From the NCBI GenBank assembly GCA_025355005.1, contig JANXLV010000111.1, forward strand, positions 1-38,274: DNA of 38,274 nucleotides. Direction: 5' to 3'. Below, in pieces: positions 18,846 to 27,125 of this stretch (positions within the stretch are counted from its first letter, which is position 1; every line of letters starts with the position of its first letter). Under the pieces are notes generated by a model that saw nothing but the letters and a program-made list of their open reading frames with translations, did not search any database and had not been told where the DNA came from. The stretch is from Myxococcales bacterium (lineage in GTDB: Bacteria > Myxococcota_A > Polyangia > Polyangiales > Polyangiaceae). Made by a program: the position numbers and the translations under genes.

Positions 18846-20225
18846 GTGAAGTTTCGCAACCGGCTGACGCTCGCCCTGACGGCGACGACCGTCCTTACCT
18901 TCGGCACCGCCTTCGCTGCCGTCTCGATCATCGTCCATCGCTCCGAGCAGCGTGAGCTCGAGGAGGCCGTCCTCGAGACGGCCCGTGGCGAGGCGCGCGA
19001 GCTCTCCGTCATTCCTCCCGAGCACTGGCAGCTCTCCGAAGAGCCCGGACCGGCTGGCGACGACGAGAAGCCGCTGCGCAGGTTTGCCGCCATTTTCTCG
19101 GACAACGGCAACGTCGTCCTCAAGACGAAGTCCTTCTACGCGTGCCCGCTGCCGGACCCGCTCGCCCACGACTTTCGCGCGGCGTTCAACCTGGACTGCG
19201 AGGGGACACCGCTCCGCGCGATCATAATCCGCATTCCGTCGCACCCGGGACAGCGTCTTCTCTTCGCTCTTCCCCGCGTGCAGCTCGAGGCGGACTCCGC
19301 GTTCCTCGGCCGCACGATGGCGATGGCGCTGATCGCAGGCATCGCAGCCGCCGCCGCGGTGACATTCGTGATCGTGCGCCAGCTGACGCGCCAGCACGAC
19401 TTCATCGCGGATGCGGCGCGCACCGTCGCGGCTGGCGATCTTGGCGCGCGCGTCAAGATCGGCTCGGATGACGAGGACATCGTCCAGCTGGCGAGCGACG
19501 TGAACGAGATGATCGTGCGCCTCGGTCTGCTCGTGTCCTCACAGCAACGGTTCGTGGCCTACGCGGCGCACGAGCTGCGCTCGCCCATCACCGCGCTCTA
19601 CGGAGAGCTGCAGCTCGCCACGCGCAAGGAGCGCACGAAGGACGAGTACCGACAGGCCATCGGCGAGGCGCTGGACTCGGCGCGGCGCTTGAAGACGCTC
19701 GCGGAGGATCTGCTGGCGCTCGCGCGGGTGGGCGCCGAGACGGAGCCGCTACGCTCGCCAGTGCAGCTTCGCAAGGTGGTCGAGCAGGCGGCCTCCGAGG
19801 TCACGCTCGCGGCATCGGAGCACAAGGTGACGATCAGCGTGACGTGCGCGGACGTCACCGTCGATGGGCGCGCGCGCGACCTGGGCCGCGTGGTTCGCAA
19901 TCTTCTCGACAACGCCATTCGCCATTCGCCCGAAGGTACCAACGTCACGGTTGGTCTCGACCTGTCGGGTTCGCTCGTGAAGCTCTGGGTACAGGACGAG
20001 GGCCCGGGTGTTCCACCAGGGGACCGCGACCGCATCTTCGAGCCGTTCTATCGCAGCGCGAAGGACCACGACCAGGACGGGCCTGGTGCAGGCCTCGGGC
20101 TCGCCATCGTCCAGGAGATCGCGAAGAGCCACGGCGGTCGCATCTTCGTGGACACCGAGAGCGAGGGAGGTGCGCGCTTCGTTCTCGAGCTGCCGGTCCC
20201 GCAACAAGAGGAAGTCCCGGCATGA
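18846..20225 (+). CDS. Sensor histidine kinase of the RND locus
   Basis: This 459-residue protein begins with GTG immediately after the regulator's TGA. Span 1 is about residues 7-28 (LALTATTVLTFGTAFAA). A periplasmic sensor domain of about 125 residues follows, with cysteines in FYACPLPDP and NLDCEG. Span 2 is at about 158-178 (AMALIAGIAAAAAVTFVIV). A HAMP linker then leads to phospho-acceptor His242 in FVAYAAHELRSP. The ATPase boxes NLLDNAIRHSPEGT, DEGPGVP and GAGLGLAIVQEI are complete. The two periplasmic cysteines could bind metal or form a disulfide (inference). Its stop overlaps the start of the next gene (ATGA). Confidence 0.93.
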   Translation: MKFRNRLTLALTATTVLTFGTAFAAVSIIVHRSEQRELEEAVLETARGEARELSVIPPEHWQLSEEPGPAGDDEKPLRRFAAIFSDNGNVVLKTKSFYACPLPDPLAHDFRAAFNLDCEGTPLRAIIIRIPSHPGQRLLFALPRVQLEADSAFLGRTMAMALIAGIAAAAAVTFVIVRQLTRQHDFIADAARTVAAGDLGARVKIGSDDEDIVQLASDVNEMIVRLGLLVSSQQRFVAYAAHELRSPITALYGELQLATRKERTKDEYRQAIGEALDSARRLKTLAEDLLALARVGAETEPLRSPVQLRKVVEQAASEVTLAASEHKVTISVTCADVTVDGRARDLGRVVRNLLDNAIRHSPEGTNVTVGLDLSGSLVKLWVQDEGPGVPPGDRDRIFEPFYRSAKDHDQDGPGAGLGLAIVQEIAKSHGGRIFVDTESEGGARFVLELPVPQQEEVPA

Positions 20226-20824
20226 GTGCGGCGCGACGCGTCGGCCGTCGCCGCCTCGTCCTCGGGCTCGTCGGTTTTTCCGTCGCGGTCGCCGCGATCG
20301 GGAGATCGCTCTATCGGCCGTTTCCATCGGACCGCACGCCCGATGGTGCGTACATGCGCATCGCGAAGAGCGTCGCGGACGGCACCGAACGCAACCTGTT
20401 CCCGTACCTGGAGACGGAAGCGCAGTGGGCGTCGTACACGATCCGCGACATGCGCAAGGCAGCCTACGAGCGCGCGCAGAAGAGCTATCCGGAGCCAGAA
20501 CGCGCGTCGCTGCTCTCGGCCTATCGTGCGCACGCAGAGGCCGCTGACGGCAGCGATCTCTTCGCGCTGATGTCGCAAGAGCGAGGCTTCTCCCGTCGGC
20601 TCCGGAAGGATCTATCGGGCATCGCGAGCGTGGAGGCCGACGGCGAGCGCGCCAGCGTCGTGACGGTGAGGGGCACGCGCTACCCGTTCCGCAAGCGCGA
20701 GAACGGTATCTGGGGCCTCACCATCTTCACCGCGGAGTTGCTCGCCGAGGCGAACCGCGCCTCACGTGATCTCGAGATGGTGAAGCGCGCGGCCGACGAC
20801 TACGACAGCCAGAAGCGCCCCTGA
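20222..20824 (+). CDS. Membrane-anchored protein coupled to the sensor kinase
   Basis: This 200-residue protein starts at the ATG at 20222, which overlaps the kinase stop (ATGA), so translation is coupled. It has one N-terminal span after basic residues (GRRRLVLGLVGFSVAVAAIG) and then a soluble, mostly helical periplasmic or outer-facing domain containing YMRIAKSVADGTE, QWASYTIRDMRKAAYERAQK and a beta segment VVTVRGTRYPFRKRENGIWG. I do not recognise the family. Its position as the third gene of the two-component operon suggests a periplasmic accessory for the kinase or an efflux-related factor; this is inference. It converges on the HEAT-repeat gene with a 22-bp gap. Confidence 0.8.
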   Translation: MSAARRVGRRRLVLGLVGFSVAVAAIGRSLYRPFPSDRTPDGAYMRIAKSVADGTERNLFPYLETEAQWASYTIRDMRKAAYERAQKSYPEPERASLLSAYRAHAEAADGSDLFALMSQERGFSRRLRKDLSGIASVEADGERASVVTVRGTRYPFRKRENGIWGLTIFTAELLAEANRASRDLEMVKRAADDYDSQKRP

Positions 20825-20846
20825 GCCCCTGCATCCTGACGGGCGC

Positions 20847-23294
20847 CTAGCGCGCGCAGGTGCCCGCGTCCTCGATGGCGTGTTGCGCTGCGGCGCGCGG
20901 CTGCGGTGGCACTCCCTTCTGGAGGAGCGGCCCAAGTCGTGCGCGCACGTCCGCAGGGTGGATCGCGCCGAGCGCGAGGATTGCTGCCATGGAGACCGCG
21001 ACGTCCTGACCTGCGCCCTGCGGTAGGGCTGCGTCCTTCGCGAGGTCCGTGAGCATCTGCGCCGCATCACCCGCGCAGGTCGTCCCGAGCGCACGTGCAG
21101 CGGCGACGCGTACGCCAGAGTCCTCCTTGCCGTCCTTGAGGCGCGCCATCAGCGCCTTCGATTGCCCAGGCGCGTGCCTCTCACCGAGCGCGTTCGCAGC
21201 GGCGATCCGCACGTCGACGCTCTGGTCCGAAAGCGCGACAGCGAGCGAGCCGTCCACTTGCGCGTTCGGCTTCCCGCGGCCGAGCGTATGTGCGGCTGCC
21301 ACGCGAACGAACGGCCACGCATCGCGCGCGAGGGCGCTTTCGGCGCATGGAAGGAGAGTGTCCGTCTCGCCGTCCCGCTTCAGCACTGCCTCGCGCACGC
21401 GCGGTGACGCGTCCTCGCAAGCGCGGGCAAGAAACGGCTCCGCAGCGGCTGCCTTCGGCCACAGCTCTGCGGCGCGCGCGCGCAATGGCCACTCCTTCTC
21501 TGCACCCAGGCGCAAGACGAGCCACGCGCGCGCGTCTGCGTCGCCGTTCTCCGCGAGCGCGGCGAACGCGGGCGTGAGGAGCCACTTCAGCCGGAAGTCC
21601 TCCTTCTTCCCGAGCTCGACGAGCGACCTCTTCGCCGGCTCACCCAGGTCGAACATGCGCGGCGCCGCGGCGCGGAAGAACTCCACGCGCGCATCGTCGG
21701 TGGACAGGCCGGCAAGTGCGCTCACGAGCGCGTCGGGCTTCGCATTGCGCGCCGCAGCCGCGAACGCCGTTCGTGTCCCGGTGCGCTCACGTGGCGAGCC
21801 CGCAGAAAGGCGTGATGCGAGCGGCGCGAGCGCGAGGTCCGGCGAGAGGGTCGCGAGCAGATCGGAGAGCCGCGACGCGTCCTCGTCCTTTGCGTGCTGC
21901 CACGCCTCGAGGAGCGCGGGCCCGGATGCGCGTCCGCAGCGCTCGAGGCGCTTTTCGCCGTGCGAGCGCACTGCCTTGTCCGGATCCGTGTAGCCGCGCA
22001 CGAGCAGAGCGGAAGCCTCCGAGCACGACATGCTGGACATCACGACGTCCATGGCAGCGATGCGGCCGTCCGCATCGAGCTTGTTGTAGGCCTGTTCGAC
22101 CGCCGGCAGCGCGTTCTTTCCCGCGCGCGCGAGGAGGCTCTTCGACGTGTCGCGCGCAGCTCCATCCGGTCCAGACAGGCCAGCGACGACGTCGGCCAAG
22201 GAGGCGCCGGGACGGTCATACCGCGTGAACGCGAGCACCTCGGCGATGCCGACGTTCGGCGCCGTGTCGTCCTTCTTGCCGTACGACTCGTCGAGCACGA
22301 CCGACAGGCAATCGGTGAAGATGGGCGCGGGCAGCGGAACGTCGTACGCGGCACCGGGATGCATCGCCGCGTCCTCGGGCATGGTCACGGCGAACGTCTT
22401 GCCGGTGACCTTCACGAAGAAGATGCGCGGAGCGACGAAGCCTTCCGGCAATGGGTCCGGCGCGACGACGAAGCGAAGCCGCTCGATGCCGACGTTGACG
22501 AGCGCACGCGTCGTCACGAACTCGCCGCGGCCATCGTTCGGTCGCGTCTCGAGCCATGCCTTCTTCGGGTCGCCGTCGACCAGCGCGGGTGAGTCTCCAC
22601 CGGTGCCTGCGGCAGCGAACAGCGGTGAGATGAGCGGCGGGCCGCCGTTGTCGGTCACGCGTGTCGCCACGATGGGCGTCGCGGCGTCGCGCGCCTCCTT
22701 GGGCATGCGCAGGGTCGCGCGACGGACCTCGAGGGTCTTGGGATCGAGCGCAGCCGGAAACACCGGTGTCTCCGCGTCACCGCACTGGAGCAGCCCTTCA
22801 GAGAGCCGTGACACCAGCACGAAGTGCGCGCCGTTCCCGCGATCGGAGATCGTGACGCGCGAACCTTCGCGGTCACCGGGCGTGCCCAGCGAGTAGCCCG
22901 TGAGGCCCGCGAAGATCGGCGCGGCCTCGGTCGCGGCCAGCACCACCTCGAACGCCTTGTCCTTGTCGGTCGCGCTCGGGACGCGAACGTGGGCCACGTG
23001 CTTGCCTTCCCCTACCGCGACGGAGACCACCGTGACGTCCTTGGCGGCGGGAAGGTCGGCCGCCGGGAGGGCGATCGGGATCTCGCGCGTCGGGCCGTCG
23101 CAGGGCGAGCCGTGCGGGCATGAGCGAGCGCGCACCATGCCTGCCTTGAGATCGATCTCCACCGAGAGCGCCGGCAGTCCCCCGCCCTGGGGAAGCACCA
23201 GCCGTTCGGAGCTCATGGCCGGTCCCGACGCCACCAGAACGGAGGCTGCGAGGGCCGCCGAGGAGAGCGCGCGGTTCTTCCGGGAAATCGTCAT
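20847..23294 (-). CDS. Exported HEAT-repeat protein
   Basis: This 815-residue protein has a signal peptide, with cleavage likely near GPAMSSERL (residues 24-32). The N-terminal half, to about residue 370, is beta-rich and resembles carbohydrate- or ligand-binding exported domains; no catalytic motif is seen. The C-terminal half is a chain of HEAT-like helix pairs, clearest near the end: VRVAAAHTLGRGKPN, VRIAAANALGERHAPG and VRVAAARALGTTCAGD. HEAT repeats provide protein-protein scaffolds. The product is probably periplasmic or secreted; its partner is unknown. It is divergent from the penicillin-binding protein gene across 88 bp, which may reflect a joint envelope role. Confidence 0.85.
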   Translation of the reverse strand: MTISRKNRALSSAALAASVLVASGPAMSSERLVLPQGGGLPALSVEIDLKAGMVRARSCPHGSPCDGPTREIPIALPAADLPAAKDVTVVSVAVGEGKHVAHVRVPSATDKDKAFEVVLAATEAAPIFAGLTGYSLGTPGDREGSRVTISDRGNGAHFVLVSRLSEGLLQCGDAETPVFPAALDPKTLEVRRATLRMPKEARDAATPIVATRVTDNGGPPLISPLFAAAGTGGDSPALVDGDPKKAWLETRPNDGRGEFVTTRALVNVGIERLRFVVAPDPLPEGFVAPRIFFVKVTGKTFAVTMPEDAAMHPGAAYDVPLPAPIFTDCLSVVLDESYGKKDDTAPNVGIAEVLAFTRYDRPGASLADVVAGLSGPDGAARDTSKSLLARAGKNALPAVEQAYNKLDADGRIAAMDVVMSSMSCSEASALLVRGYTDPDKAVRSHGEKRLERCGRASGPALLEAWQHAKDEDASRLSDLLATLSPDLALAPLASRLSAGSPRERTGTRTAFAAAARNAKPDALVSALAGLSTDDARVEFFRAAAPRMFDLGEPAKRSLVELGKKEDFRLKWLLTPAFAALAENGDADARAWLVLRLGAEKEWPLRARAAELWPKAAAAEPFLARACEDASPRVREAVLKRDGETDTLLPCAESALARDAWPFVRVAAAHTLGRGKPNAQVDGSLAVALSDQSVDVRIAAANALGERHAPGQSKALMARLKDGKEDSGVRVAAARALGTTCAGDAAQMLTDLAKDAALPQGAGQDVAVSMAAILALGAIHPADVRARLGPLLQKGVPPQPRAAAQHAIEDAGTCAR

Positions 23295-23382
23295 GATTCA
23301 GAACCACTACAGGTGCTCGGGGCTCCGCACAATGGGCAGCTTATTTGGCCCAGATCCCACGCCCATGTGACACCCATGCGCG

Positions 23383-24723
23383 ATGCGAAAACGGTGGGTC
23401 GCAACACTCGTCCTTGCGCCGCTCGCCCCTCTGGGGCTGGTGGTCGCGCTCAAAGCTCACGGGCACGCGGGCCCGGACAGCTCGTCCACGAGCGCCGTCG
23501 ATGAGCTCACGGCGCTCGCGAAGTCGTCGCCGCTCATCAAGGCAGCGGTCGATCCGCCGGCGTCCGTCGCCGCGATGGATACGACGAAGATGACGGTGGA
23601 CCCGCGCGGCGTGCATGTGGCGCTGAGCGACAAGCGCACGGCCACGCTCACGGTGGATCCGGAGCTGCAGAAGACCGCGCTCACGCTGCTGCGCATCTAC
23701 CACCTGCCCGAGGCGTCCGTCGTGATGATGGATGTCGCGACGGGACGTGTGCTGGTCTACGCGAGCTACCTCGAGAAGGGACCGCAGCGCGATCTCGTCG
23801 TCGAGGCAACCGCTCCGTCTGCGAGCGTGTTCAAGATCATCACGGGCTCCACGCTGGTCGAGACCGGCGCCGCCACGATGGACACCAAGGAGTGTTACAA
23901 CGGCGGCGAGCAACGCATCTTGCCATCGGACCTGGAGCCGGATCCGAAGCGTGATCGCTGGTGCACCACGCTCGCGGGCGCGATGGGCCGCAGCATCAAC
24001 ACGGTCTTTGCGCGGCTGGCGATGCGCAGCTTGAAGAAGCAGCAGCTCGAGGACGTGGCGAAGGGCTTCGGCTATGGCGAGAGCCTTCCGTTCGACGTCC
24101 CGGTGCAGCCGAGCGCGCTGAACGTGCCGGATGATCAGCTCGGCTTCGCGCGCACTGCCGCGGGCTTCTGGAATACGACGCTGTCTCCGCTCCATGCAGC
24201 GAGCCTCAGCACGACGATCGCGCGTGGCGGTGAGCTCATCCGGCCGATCCTCGTCGCGGACGTGAAGGACACCTCGGGTTCCGTCATCTACTCCGCGCCC
24301 ACCAGCGCCGTCCCCGTTCGCCGCGCCATCACGCCGGAGACCGCGGGCCAGGTGTCGGTGATGATGGAGCACACCGTGTCCGAGGGCACCAGCTACCGCG
24401 CGTTCCACGACGCGAGGGCGACGCCGTTCCTTCCCAACATCCAGGTCGCCGGCAAGACGGGGACGCTCACGGACGGGCAGGCGCAGCGCTACTACACATG
24501 GTTCACCGGCTACGCGCCGATGAAGCCTGCGGAGGGTGAGTCACAGGTCGCGGTCTCCGTACTGGCCGTCAACGGCGCCACGTGGCACGTGAAGGCGAAT
24601 GTGCTCGCACGCGAGATGCTGCGCGCGTACTTCGCAGCGAAGAACGTCCAGGGCGTCACCGCGCCGTCGTTGACGGTCCACGAGCCGCGCGAGCGCGTCG
24701 CCGTGCATTCGCGAGCCCAGTAA
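23383..24723 (+). CDS. Stand-alone penicillin-binding protein transpeptidase
   Basis: This 446-residue protein has an N-terminal signal-anchor (VATLVLAPLAPLGLVVAL). The transpeptidase domain has all three motifs: Ser148-x-x-Lys151 in SASVFKI, Ser204-x-Asn206 in GRSINTVF, and Lys358-Thr-Gly in VAGKTGTL. It would cross-link peptidoglycan or act as an L,D-independent DD-transpeptidase in the periplasm. The protein lacks the long N-terminal pedestal domain of FtsI/MrdA class B PBPs and has no glycosyltransferase domain, so it is a short transpeptidase-only form, somewhat like BlaR or class D-like enzymes. It ends with a Thr/Arg/His-rich tail. An internal lipobox-like site is absent. It is not in a division or elongation gene cluster. 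Confidence 0.9.
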   Translation: MRKRWVATLVLAPLAPLGLVVALKAHGHAGPDSSSTSAVDELTALAKSSPLIKAAVDPPASVAAMDTTKMTVDPRGVHVALSDKRTATLTVDPELQKTALTLLRIYHLPEASVVMMDVATGRVLVYASYLEKGPQRDLVVEATAPSASVFKIITGSTLVETGAATMDTKECYNGGEQRILPSDLEPDPKRDRWCTTLAGAMGRSINTVFARLAMRSLKKQQLEDVAKGFGYGESLPFDVPVQPSALNVPDDQLGFARTAAGFWNTTLSPLHAASLSTTIARGGELIRPILVADVKDTSGSVIYSAPTSAVPVRRAITPETAGQVSVMMEHTVSEGTSYRAFHDARATPFLPNIQVAGKTGTLTDGQAQRYYTWFTGYAPMKPAEGESQVAVSVLAVNGATWHVKANVLAREMLRAYFAAKNVQGVTAPSLTVHEPRERVAVHSRAQ

Positions 24724-24746
24724 CGCGCGGCGCGCCTGTTCAGTGC

Positions 24747-25007
24747 TCAGTGGGGGATCGGCTGACGCGGTTGCCTCATCGGCCTCGCGATCGTGCCCAT
24801 CGCGGAAGCCGCGGGTGTCGGGGGCGCGGCGGATACAGATGCTGCGGGCGCTGCTGCGGCCGTGGTCTCCGTCGCGCTGGTGGGCGTCGACGGTGACATC
24901 GTCCAGGCGATCGCCGCGACCAGGAAGAGCACCGCGCCAAGCGCAGGAAGCCACATGGGAGTGTTGGGCTCCGGGAGGGGCTCGTTGTGACCGTGGGATC
25001 CGCTCAT
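24747..25007 (-). CDS. Small single-span membrane protein
   Basis: This 86-residue protein starts MSGSHGHNEPLPEPNTPM, followed by one span (WLPALGAVLFLVAAIAW) and an Ala/Pro/Thr-rich tail that should be periplasmic. The NEPLPEPNTPMWLP stretch just before the span looks conserved in type, and the reading frame has strong GC3 bias. The function is unknown. It is divergent from the pseudoprotease gene and convergent with the PBP gene. Confidence 0.65.
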   Translation of the reverse strand: MSGSHGHNEPLPEPNTPMWLPALGAVLFLVAAIAWTMSPSTPTSATETTAAAAPAASVSAAPPTPAASAMGTIARPMRQPRQPIPH

Positions 25008-25115
25008 GAGGTCGGAAGGTTTTCCACGTCCCCGCTGTCTCTGTCAAGGAGCACAGGCGGATCTGCGCCAGTGTGAAGGCGATCCGGGCTTCCTACGTCT
25101 ATACTTGAACCAAAC

Positions 25116-26186
25116 ATGGCTTACCGACCTCGTCCCAGTATTCGTCGCGCCCTCGCTGTCCTCGCGCTCACCCTCCCGCTCACGGGCGTTGCGCTGCTGG
25201 CCGGTGAGTCGCCCACGTCCGCGGCAGGCGCGACCACAGCGCCGTTGCCCGCGCTGCCGGCCACGGGCGGAGCGGCACCCGTACCCGCAGCTGGCGCAGG
25301 CGCAGGCGCTGAAGGGAAGGGCCCAGCGTCGGACGAGCCCAAGAAGGGCATCGTGCTCATCGAGCAGGGCGGCAGGCTCCTCGGCATCGGCACGATCCTG
25401 AAGGGCGATGGCCGCGTCCTCACGTCGCTCACCGCGCTCGGCGGGCTCGAGCAAGTAGATGTAAGATACACGGATGGCACGGTGACGCGTGCGCGGCTCG
25501 GTCACAAGGATCGCACGTGGGACCTCGCGCTGCTCATTCCCCTCACCGGCAAGTGGGTCGACGGCTTCCTGGCGAGCGAGCAGGACCCTTCCGCGGTCGA
25601 GCTGCGCGCGCTCTCCGTCGGTCGCAACCGCCCGCCCACGCTGCCTGTCGTTCATTTCAAGGCCCGCACGGACGCGAAGGGCAAGGATGGGGAGCCCATA
25701 CCTTCCGCGCTGGATCTCGATCTGCGCGGCGCTCAAGTCGCGCCCGGCACCCCCATCCTCGATCCGAACGGAAACGTCGTCGCGCTCGTCGTGAGCGCGT
25801 GCAAGGCCGCCGACGCGGGACCGTGCGCACCCGTGACCGTCGGCGCGCCGGTGTTCGCGCTCCGAAACTTCCTGGTGCACACCCCGCCGAGCGCCATTCA
25901 GCCGCCGCCGTGGCTCGGTCTTGGCGGCGCCTCGGCAGTCAGTGGCAACACGAAGGGCGTCCGCGTGATGGCGATTGCCCCACACAGCCCGGCAGAGGCA
26001 GCGGGTCTCAAAGCGGACCCGGCGCAGGCGGACATCATCGTGGCCGTGGACGGGCAGCCCGTGGACTCCCCCGACGCGCTCGCGAAGCAGATCGGCACCC
26101 ATGCGGTGGGCCAGACCATCAAGCTCCTGGTCTTCGGGGGCGACAAGTTCCGCGAGGTCCCGGTGACCCTGAAAGCTGCGCCCTAG
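25116..26186 (+). CDS. HtrA-like trypsin-fold/PDZ protein lacking catalytic His and Ser
   Basis: This 356-residue protein has a signal peptide (ALAVLALTLPLTGVALLAG) and an Ala/Pro-rich linker to about residue 70. The trypsin-like domain aligns with HtrA/DegP: at the histidine site VLTSLTAL has Thr106 where VLTNxHVV is usual; the Asp is kept (Asp136 in WDLALL); at the serine site the sequence is APGTPIL with Thr212 in place of GNSGGPL. The PDZ domain (about 265-355) is intact, with WLGLGGASA, IAPHSPAEAAGLKADP and IIVAVDGQPVDSPDALAKQI. It is probably a non-catalytic, peptide-binding periplasmic protein (inference). The PP2C gene starts 140 bp downstream on the same strand. Confidence 0.88.
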   Translation: MAYRPRPSIRRALAVLALTLPLTGVALLAGESPTSAAGATTAPLPALPATGGAAPVPAAGAGAGAEGKGPASDEPKKGIVLIEQGGRLLGIGTILKGDGRVLTSLTALGGLEQVDVRYTDGTVTRARLGHKDRTWDLALLIPLTGKWVDGFLASEQDPSAVELRALSVGRNRPPTLPVVHFKARTDAKGKDGEPIPSALDLDLRGAQVAPGTPILDPNGNVVALVVSACKAADAGPCAPVTVGAPVFALRNFLVHTPPSAIQPPPWLGLGGASAVSGNTKGVRVMAIAPHSPAEAAGLKADPAQADIIVAVDGQPVDSPDALAKQIGTHAVGQTIKLLVFGGDKFREVPVTLKAAP

Positions 26187-26326
26187 TTCAGGTATCCCGT
26201 CGAGGACGTGGGATTTTGTCCCCTTCCATCGCGAGGTGTGTTTTCGTTGTGTCCGTGTATCGGGAACCCCGAAGGTTTATCGGCGGTTGACACGGGTGGT
26301 GCACGCTTGAAAAGGAAGGCCTTGTC

Positions 26327-27100
26327 GTGGCGGGACCGCTCCGAATCGAAGTAGCCGGCGAAACGAACGTCGGCATGAAGCGCAATCACAACGAGGACAA
26401 CTTCTCCATCGTGGAGGAGAGTGGTCTCTACATCGTTGCTGATGGCATGGGCGGTCACGCGTCCGGTGAGGTCGCGAGCAAGATGGCCGTGGACGCGTTG
26501 CGCGAGTTCTTCGCTGCGACCGCCCAGGATCCCGAGCGCACCTGGCCCTACAAGATGGATCGCTCCAAGGGCTACGAGGAGAACCGGCTCATCACCGGCA
26601 TCAAGCTCGCCAACCTCCGCATCTACGAGAGCGCGCAGCGCGACGCTCGTCAGCGCGGCATGGGCACCACCATCGTGACCATGTTCGCGGTCGAGGACGG
26701 CGTCTACGTCGCGCACGTCGGTGACTCGCGCATCTATCGCGTGCGCGACAACAAGATCGAGCAGCTCACCGAAGACCACTCTCTCTTGAACGACTACATC
26801 AAGATGAAGCGGCTCACGCCGGAAGAGATCGCAAACTTCCCGCACAAGAACGTCATCGTGCGCGCGCTCGGCATGAAGGACACCGTGAAGGTGGACACGC
26901 GCTACGAGCAGCCACGCGCGAACGACGTGTACCTCCTCTGCTCGGACGGCCTCTCCGGCCCCGTGACGGACGAAGACATGCTGCAGATCATCACCACCAC
27001 GACCGATCTGAAGGCCTGCGCCGCGGGTCTCATCGAGCGCGGCAACGCGAACGGTGGCCCCGACAACATCACCGTGATCCTCGCGCGCTGGGTCGCGTGA
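26327..27100 (+). CDS. PP2C-family Ser/Thr protein phosphatase
   Basis: This 257-residue soluble protein starts at GTG 26327. The metal-dependent phosphatase motifs are complete: RNHNEDNF (Glu/Asp near residues 23-24), VADGMGGHASGE (Asp39, Gly40), GTTIVTMFAVEDGVYVAHVG, LCSDGLSGPV, and the terminal GGPDNITVILAR. It removes phosphate from Ser or Thr and commonly counters eukaryotic-type kinases such as the one encoded at 32394-33677, though the two are not adjacent. No regulatory domain or span is present. The MFS gene follows at once on the same strand, so the two are probably co-transcribed. Confidence 0.95.
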   Translation: MAGPLRIEVAGETNVGMKRNHNEDNFSIVEESGLYIVADGMGGHASGEVASKMAVDALREFFAATAQDPERTWPYKMDRSKGYEENRLITGIKLANLRIYESAQRDARQRGMGTTIVTMFAVEDGVYVAHVGDSRIYRVRDNKIEQLTEDHSLLNDYIKMKRLTPEEIANFPHKNVIVRALGMKDTVKVDTRYEQPRANDVYLLCSDGLSGPVTDEDMLQIITTTTDLKACAAGLIERGNANGGPDNITVILARWVA

Positions 27101-27125
27101 GTTGAGCGGCCCAGAACGGGCGGAC

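Noticed and set aside
26287..26320. TTGACA upstream of the PP2C gene
   Set aside because: No acceptable -10 hexamer at 16-18 bp, and it is too close to the GTG start.
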